Source of the DNA: Terebella lapidaria
Taxonomy: Eukaryota; Annelida; Polychaeta; Terebellida; Terebellidae
Reading direction: 5' to 3'
Length of the DNA: 64,000 nt
Assembly: GCA_949152475.1 (NCBI GenBank)
Contig: OX424563.1
Coordinates: 36,528,120 to 36,592,119 of the forward strand
The notes under the pieces: model-generated
Seen by the model: the letters and a program-made list of their open reading frames with translations, nothing else
Databases searched by the model: none
Told to the model about the DNA's origin: nothing
Made by a program: the position numbers and the translations under genes
Shown here: piece by piece, positions 58,228-64,000 of the stretch
Position numbering within the stretch: the stretch's first letter is position 1
How the letters are laid out: the number at the start of each line of letters is the position of its first letter

Positions 58228-60120
58228 ACTAGACGTCAAGGCCTAAAGATGCCTTGGAGGCATTTCGGTGTGATGAATAATTTATAATACTAGATATCGA
58301 CGAAAATGAAAAATGTCGACAAATTTCGGGTCAAGGTCAAAGTTCATCCATAATACCCGCTAGACATGTTTGTCTAGGGCGACGAGTCCGAAAATACCAT
58401 CCGTTTCGCTCTACGACGCACCGTTTCCGAGATATCGACGAAAACAAAAACTGCCGACTCGGCAAAAAAATTTCGGGTCAAGGTCAAAGTTCATCCATAA
58501 TACCCCTTAGACATGTTTGTCTAGTGCGACGAGTCCGAGAATAACGTCCGTTTCGCTCTACGACGCACCGTTTCCGAGATATCGACGAAAACGAAAAATG
58601 CCGACTCGGCAAAAAAATTTCGGGTCAAGGTCAAAGTTCATCCATAATACCCCATAGACATGTTTGTCTAGTGCGACGAGTCCGAAAATAACGTCCGTTT
58701 CGCTCTACGACGCACCGTTTCCGAGATAACGACGAAAACGAAAAATGCCGACTCGGCAAAAAAATTTCGGGTCAAGGTCAAAGTTCATCCATAATTCCCC
58801 TTAGACATGTTTGTCTAGGGCGACGAGTCCGAAAATAACGTCCGTTTCGCTCTACGATGCACTGTTTCCGAGATATCGACGAAAACGAAAAATGCCGACT
58901 CGGCAAAAAATTTCGGGTCAAGGTCAAAATTCATCTATAATACCCTTTAGACATGTTTGTCTAGGGCGACGAGTCCGAAAATAACGTCCGTTTCGCTCTA
59001 CGACGCACCGTTTCCGAGATATCGACGAAAACGAAAAATGCCGACTCGGCAAAAAAATTTCGGGTCAAGGTCAAAGTTCATCCATAATACCCCTTAGACA
59101 TGTTTGTCTAGGGCGACGAGTCCGAAAATAACGTCCGTTTCGCTCTACGACGCACCGTTTCCGAGATAACGACGAAAACGAAAAATGCCGACTCGGCAAA
59201 AAAATTTCGGGTCAAGGTCAAAGTTCATCCATAATACCCCTTAGACATGTTTGTCTAGTGCGACGAGTCCGAAAATAACGTCCGTTTCGCTCTACGACGC
59301 ACCGTTTCCGAGATATCGACGAAAACGAAAAATGCCGACTCGGCAAAAAAATTTCGGGTCAAGGTCAAAGTTCATCCATAATACCCCTTAGACATGTTTG
59401 TCTAGGGCGACGAGTCCGAAAATAACGTCCGTTTCGCTCTACGACGCACAGTTTCCGAGATATGCAGGATGAATCAAGGATGACTCAGCAAAAAATTATT
59501 TCGACCTCTAGGTCAAAGGTCGTTTGAGGTATCGATCCCAAAATCAATAGGGTTCTTCCCTGGTGATATATAAACCTCCGTGCAAAATTCTGCAACTATT
59601 GCCTGAATATTTTTTGAGTTATCGTCCGGAAACCAAGTTCCTCGATTTCATCCTCACGGACCTCACGGACCTCGGAGCCGGATCAAAAAAAAAAGTACAC
59701 CCTAGAGATGTTTGTCTAGGGCGACGAGTCCGAAAATAACGTCCGTTTCGCTCTACGACGCACGGTTTCCGAGATATGCAGGAAGCCTCAAGGATGAATC
59801 AGCAAAAAATTATTTTGACCTCTAGGTCAAAGGTCGTTTGACGGATCGATCCCAAAATCAATAGGGTTCTTCCCTGGTGGCATATGAACCTCCATGCAGA
59901 GTTCTGCAACTATTGCATAAATATTTTTCCAGTTATCGTCCGGAAACCAAGTCTTAAAATTAGCCTTGATTTCATCCTCACGGACCTCACGGACCTCCGA
60001 TCCGGCTCAAAAAGAATAGGGTTCTTCCTCATATCATTTCTGACTTGCGGTGAAAATTTGACAAGGATCCGTCAAGGCAATCTAAAGTTATCGTCCGGAA
60101 ACCAAAAGTGGCGGAAGAAG

Positions 60121-60151
<31 letters not shown>

Positions 60152-60192
60152 CTGCTAAAACCATAAAGGCATTTCTGCCGAAATGCCTTAAT
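58228..60192 (+). mobile_element. Family B element, complete (reference copy)
   Basis: 5' ACTAGACGTCAAGGCC, hairpin CAAGGC / GCCTTG, arm GAGGCATTTCGG. The core is seven to eight 147-bp units (58300-59460). The tail has CGGACCTCACGGACCTC and GTTATCGTCCGGAAACC, then poly-A of about 30, TTCTGCTAAAACCATAAAGG and the 3' hairpin AAGGCATTTC, TGCC, GAAATGCCTT. At 1965 bp it is the only B copy with both ends in place. Confidence 0.85.
58364..59460 (+). repeat. 147-bp tandem array (family B core), well conserved
   Basis: Units start ACATGTTTGTCTAG at 58364, 58511 and so on, at 147-bp steps, with few changes (GGGCGACG or GTGCGACG, TATCGACG or TAACGACG). Each contains CGGGTCAAGGTCAAAGTTCA. Homogeneity is higher than in 984-2165. 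Confidence 0.9.
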
Positions 60193-60557
60193 TCCAGTGA
60201 TGAACATCAGTATAAAAGTGTGCTCTCTCTCCTGTGTATTTTATTGTTATTTCAATTACAAAACTTCATTAATTATTTACTATGTGTTATTTCACATACT
60301 TTAATGGTATGTATTAATGTTCATGAATTATTTAGGCTACAGTACGGTATCTTGGTACTTTTCCATGGCAAAGTGTGTGCAGATCACCACCTGTTTATTT
60401 TTTTTGTTAATTCAATAAGAAAATGTGAGGCGAAAAGGAATGACGCACAATATACGATGAGAACGTGATAATTATCAATAAGACTTGAATTTCGCCTTAG
60501 GCGCTCCATAAAATTTATTCACGAAAGTTTATGCAACAGCTGTCATTGAAATAACAC

Positions 60558-60923
60558 ATGAATTTTGTCTGGTATTATCTGATTATGTCTTCATCAGTTC
60601 GAGGTTCTTTTCGACAACTTAGCCGGCTTGAAATTTTCGTCGATAGCCGAAGGTTAGGTCAGAGAAGATCGGGAAGATTCGGAAAGTTTGACGGAAATAA
60701 ATTAACCAACATCGGAAATTTTTCGGCCGTACTTCCCTGCAAAACACTGCAAAACAAATATATTTATGCTTTGACATACGGACTAAAGTGGAATTTAAAA
60801 CGTAATAACAAATTATACACACAAAACACAGGTATCCGCTACTGTCAGAACTGTCATGACCCGATAAATCGTGTTTCTTGGTGGAAGTTCGAAGGTAAAC
60901 AAATATTCGCCATTTGCAATTGA
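60558..60923 (+). CDS. Hypothetical 121-residue frame, copy 1
   Basis: It opens MNFVWYYLIMSSSVRGSF. The middle is Arg-rich (RRLGQRRSGRFGKF) and the end is a Cys-containing stretch (CQNCHDPINRVSW) stopping at ICN. I recognise no domain. A frame of similar length lies on the opposite strand (60619-60987), so at most one can be real and both may be chance. It lies in the 3' part of a family D element, without a visible promoter or splice context. Confidence 0.2.
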   Translation: MNFVWYYLIMSSSVRGSFRQLSRLEIFVDSRRLGQRRSGRFGKFDGNKLTNIGNFSAVLPCKTLQNKYIYALTYGLKWNLKRNNKLYTQNTGIRYCQNCHDPINRVSWWKFEGKQIFAICN

Positions 60924-61283
60924 AATGTCCCCTCTGCGCATGCGCTGACCTTCCACCCACAACCCGTATGTATAAACAAGAGCACAAAACTTCATTAATT
61001 ATTTACTATGTGTTATTTCACATACTTTAATGGTATGTATTAATGTTCATGAATTATTTAGGCTACAGTACGGTATCTTGGTACTTTTCCATGGCAAAGT
61101 GTGTGCAGATCACCACCTGTTTATTTTTTTTGTTAATTCAATAAGAAAATGTGAGGCGAAAAGGAATGACGCACAATATACGATGAGAACGTGATAATTA
61201 TCAATAAGACTTGAATTTCGCCTTAGGCGCTCCATAAAATTTATTCACGAAAGTTTATGCAACAGCTGTCATTGAAATAACAC

Positions 61284-61649
61284 ATGAATTTTGTCTGGTA
61301 TTATCTGATTATGTCTTCATCAGTTCGAGGTTCTTTTCGACAACTTAGCCGGCTTGAAATTTTCGTCGATAGCCAAAGGTTAGGTCAGAGAAGATCGGGA
61401 AGATTCGGAAAGTTTGACGGAAATAAATTAACCAACATCGGAAATTTTTCGGCCGTACTTCCCTGCAAAACACTGCAAAACAAATATATTTATGCTTTGA
61501 CATACGGACTAAAGTGGAATTTAAAACGTAATAACAAATTATACACACAAAACACAGGTATCCGCTACTGTCAGAACTGTCATGACCCGATAAATCGTGT
61601 TTCTTGGTGGAAGTTCGAAGGTAAACAAATATTCGCCATTTGCAATTGA
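61284..61649 (+). CDS. Hypothetical 121-residue frame, copy 2
   Basis: Same frame as at 60558, with a single Arg to Gln change (SRRLG to SQRLG). Preservation reflects the recent duplication, not selection. Function unknown. Confidence 0.2.
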   Translation: MNFVWYYLIMSSSVRGSFRQLSRLEIFVDSQRLGQRRSGRFGKFDGNKLTNIGNFSAVLPCKTLQNKYIYALTYGLKWNLKRNNKLYTQNTGIRYCQNCHDPINRVSWWKFEGKQIFAICN

Positions 61650-61960
61650 AATGTCCCCTCTGCGCATGCGCTGACCTTCCACCCACAACCCGTATGTATA
61701 AACAAGAGCACATGTATAGTAAAATTAATGTTTAAGCGTTAAATTTCTCCAGAAAACTTTTGGAATTTTCACCTAAGCATACATTACTTTGGAGAGCACA
61801 CAATAAGCGAACAGTATGCCAAGTTTGGGTACAATAGCAATACCACTTTCGGCGGAGAAGATTCTGAAAGATTTGGGTCAGGAAAACATGGGACAGACAC
61901 GACAGACACCGTGTCAATCCATCCCAATAGCTCTACGGCTTACAGCCGATGAGCTAAAAA

Positions 61961-62866
61961 TTTGTAGATCCCACATATAAAGTAAAAAAAAAAAAAATTT
62001 TTTTTGATGATACCAAATAAATAATATCCAGTAGCACCATTTAAGGCCAGTAGGGAGGTGGACAGGAAACAAAGTTTTTTTTTTTTCGGCCTTATTATAT
62101 ATATATATTCAATGCAGTAATAATAACTGAAATATTTGTTAACTTATTTCTTACCATATATTTTCCAGAGAAGCTAAGAGTATTATATGCAGTAGTAACC
62201 TTAACAACTAAAACATTCATTACCTTATTAATTTCTCATCAATGTTTTGCAGTAAAGCTTCTCACAAGATTGGACTCTAAAGCCTCGCGCAGTCCCCAAC
62301 TTTATGGGCAATTTTTTTATTTCAATATCTACATTTGCTGATAATGAATGTGTTATAATTTTTGTAAAACATTACAGCTTCAGAATCTCTACTCAACAAA
62401 AGCTTTGCCTTGATCAGTGCAATAATAATTATTTATTTGTTTATTATTTGAGCCTTCCCCTTCCATCCCCCCCCCTCCCCCAGGAGACACATGTAAAACT
62501 GCAAATATCGTGCTGAACACAATGGGACATAACAACAGAGTGATTATTTAAAACGGTGACGAAAGTTCATTTATGGTCTTTTTGGTAATAAAGGTTTCTC
62601 GCCTTAACTATTTTTTGTTTTTATGGTGTAGACTTAACTATTGAAACTAGTGATAACTTATTCAAATAAAATAATCTGTTTTGCACAAATCCATCAAATG
62701 TATATGAGTACACACATTCAGTCATTTCAATGTGAATTGTTTTTCCAGATTTCAAACAAATGAAATGATCACAGATTTCAAATATTGGATCAGAGTTCTT
62801 CCTAGACAAGCCACTCTATGGGACAATGGCCCACAGCTCAAAAAATTAATGGGTCATTTTAAAAAA
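61961..62866. other. Mostly unassigned, with family C traces
   Basis: An A/T-rich start, CCAGTAGGGAGGTGGACAGG at about 62044, then decayed ~131-bp C units (CAAAAGCTTTGCCTTGATCA, TTTCTCGCCTTAACTATTTT, GTAGACTTAACTATTG). Nothing coding is convincing. Confidence 0.5.
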
Positions 62867-64000
62867 TTAGCCCAAGGGCTAAGAAAGGTTACCGGACAAT
62901 GTATATTTTAGATATTGGCCTTTTGTCCCATAACCTTGGAAATAAGGTAGTTGGTCAATTTGAGGTCATGAGAACATTCTGCCCATATCATTTCTAGCAT
63001 GTCCACAAATGATTCCTAAGCTGTAAAGTCGATATTAATTAAGATATTAGCCATTTTGTGTTTTGACCTTGAAAATGAGGTCAAAGGTCAAGTTCAAGGT
63101 CATGAGAATATTCAGCATGTATCATTTCTAATATGTACGCAATTGAATCCTAAGCTGTAAAGTCCCTAACAAGTGGGATATTAACTTTTTTTGTTCTCTG
63201 CCCTTGAAAATGAGGTCAAGGTCAAATTCAAGGTCACCAAAATATTCAGCATATATCATTCCCCATATGTCCACTATGGATTCCTAAGCTGTAGAGTCGA
63301 AAATGAGCGAGATATTACCAATTTTGTTCTCTGACCTTGAAAATAAGGTCAAAGGTCAAATTCAAGGTCACCAGAATATTCAACATTATATCATTTCCTA
63401 TGGGTCCACAATTGATTCCTAAGCTGTAAAGTCAATAATAAGCGAGATATCAGCCATTTTGTGCTCTGACCTTGAAAATGAGGTCAGAGGTCAATTCAAG
63501 ATCATGAGAATATTTCCTATATGTGCACAATTGATTCCTAATCTGTAAAGTCAATAATAAGCGAGATATTGGCCATTTTGTACTATGACCTTGAAAATAA
63601 GGTCAAAGGTCAAATTCAAGGTCATCAGAATATTCAGAGTATATCATTTCCTATATGTCCACAATTGATTCCTAAGCTGTAAAGTTGATAATAAGCGAGA
63701 TATTGGCCATTTTGTAGTATGACCTTGAAAATAAGGTCAAAGGTCAAATTCAGGGCATCAGAATATTTGGCGAATATCATTTCCTATATGTCCACAATTG
63801 ATTCCTAAGCTGTTAAATCGATAATAAGAGAGATATTGGCCATTTTGTACTATGACCTTGAAAATAAGGTCAAAGGGCAAATTCAAGGTCATCAGAATAT
63901 TCGGAGTATATCATTTCCTATATGTCCACAATTGATTCCTAAGCTGGTAAATCGATAATAAGAGAGATATTGGCCATTTTGTACTATGACCTTGAAAATA
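62867..64000 (+). mobile_element. Family A1 element, 5' part, runs off the window
   Basis: 5' TTAGCCCAAGGGCTAA and GGTTACCGGACAAT, then about eight 134-bp units. The last three are nearly identical (GCCATTTTGTACTATGACC, TGACCTTGAAAATAAGGTCA). The 3' end lies beyond 64000. Confidence 0.85.

Larger units (their letters stand above)
60258..61709 (+). repeat. 726-bp direct tandem duplication
   Basis: 60258-60983 and 60984-61709 are the same sequence apart from an AGCCGAAGG to AGCCAAAGG change. A short ACA is repeated at the junction and at the end, consistent with a recent duplication by slippage or unequal crossing-over. Each unit holds a 121-codon frame and a GCGCATGCGC site. Confidence 0.95.
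57639..61960 (+). mobile_element. Family D element (subtype 1), enclosing a family B copy
   Basis: The 5' end has the hairpin GGGCC-AAG-GGCCC, then TGTAGCTCATCGGC. The 3' end is CCCAATAGCTC, TA, CGGCT, loop TAC, AGCCG, AT, GAGCTAAAAAT, a two-part stem whose GCCGATGAGCTA pairs with the 5' TAGCTCATCGGC. About 590 bases of 5' interior precede a full family B insertion (58228-60192). The 3' part carries a 726-bp tandem duplication. Confidence 0.7.

Overview
This is metazoan genomic DNA, most likely from a marine invertebrate. It is AT-rich and holds no recognisable host gene, rRNA, tRNA or CRISPR array. The only clear proteins are retroelement proteins on the minus strand: a Penelope-like reverse transcriptase/GIY-YIG endonuclease and a decayed CR1/Jockey-like LINE. 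The species cannot be told from the sequence. The closest architectural match I know is the Helentron-associated (HINE) or bivalve 'pearl' type of non-autonomous element, so a mollusc or other lophotrochozoan is plausible but unproven.

Most of the window is built from four families of non-autonomous elements, named here A to D, and all of them lie on the plus strand. Each has (i) a short 5' hairpin, (ii) next to it one arm of an asymmetric inverted repeat, (iii) a core of long tandem repeats, and (iv) a 3' hairpin whose last arm pairs with the 5' arm. Family A starts TTAGCCCAAGGGCTAA then GGTTACCGGAC and ends in a hairpin finishing GGTCCGGTAACC plus a run of A. Its subfamily A1 has a ~134-bp core repeat and A2 a ~454-bp one. 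Family B starts ACTAGACGTCAAGGCC, has a 147-bp core repeat, and ends poly-A plus a GGCATTTC/GAAATGCC hairpin. Family C starts ACTAGACG, has ~121-bp and ~131-bp core repeats, and ends with a GTATCC/GGATAC hairpin. Family D starts with a GGGCC-AAG-GGCCC type hairpin and ends GCCGATGAGCTA.

Layout: 1-4323, A and B copies with a 334-bp inverted-repeat element; 4324-12412, a 3.77-kb tandem duplication carrying A2, a B 3' end and a TA-flanked 647-bp inverted-repeat element; 12413-23504, nested A1/A2 copies; 23812-26943, the LINE, whose catalytic FADD region has become a 34-bp x 11 minisatellite; 26950-32490, A remnants, a 17-bp array, a foldback element and a complete C; 32493-37792, B, C with a second TA element, then a 43-bp array of about 1.5 kb; 37793-42236, C and A1 remnants; 42237-51271, a family D copy enclosing the Penelope-like element (two identical 234-bp repeats) and an A1 with two A2 copies nested in it; 51293-57366, one A1 and two A2; 57639-61960, a D copy enclosing a full B and a 726-bp tandem duplication; 62867-64000, an A1 leaving the window.

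The core repeats of A and B are packed with AGGTCA nuclear-receptor half-sites (DR1, ER8, TCAAGGTCA). Intact relatives of several disrupted copies also lie in the window. They act as empty sites and show that family A inserts into runs of five or more A, often inside its own relatives.
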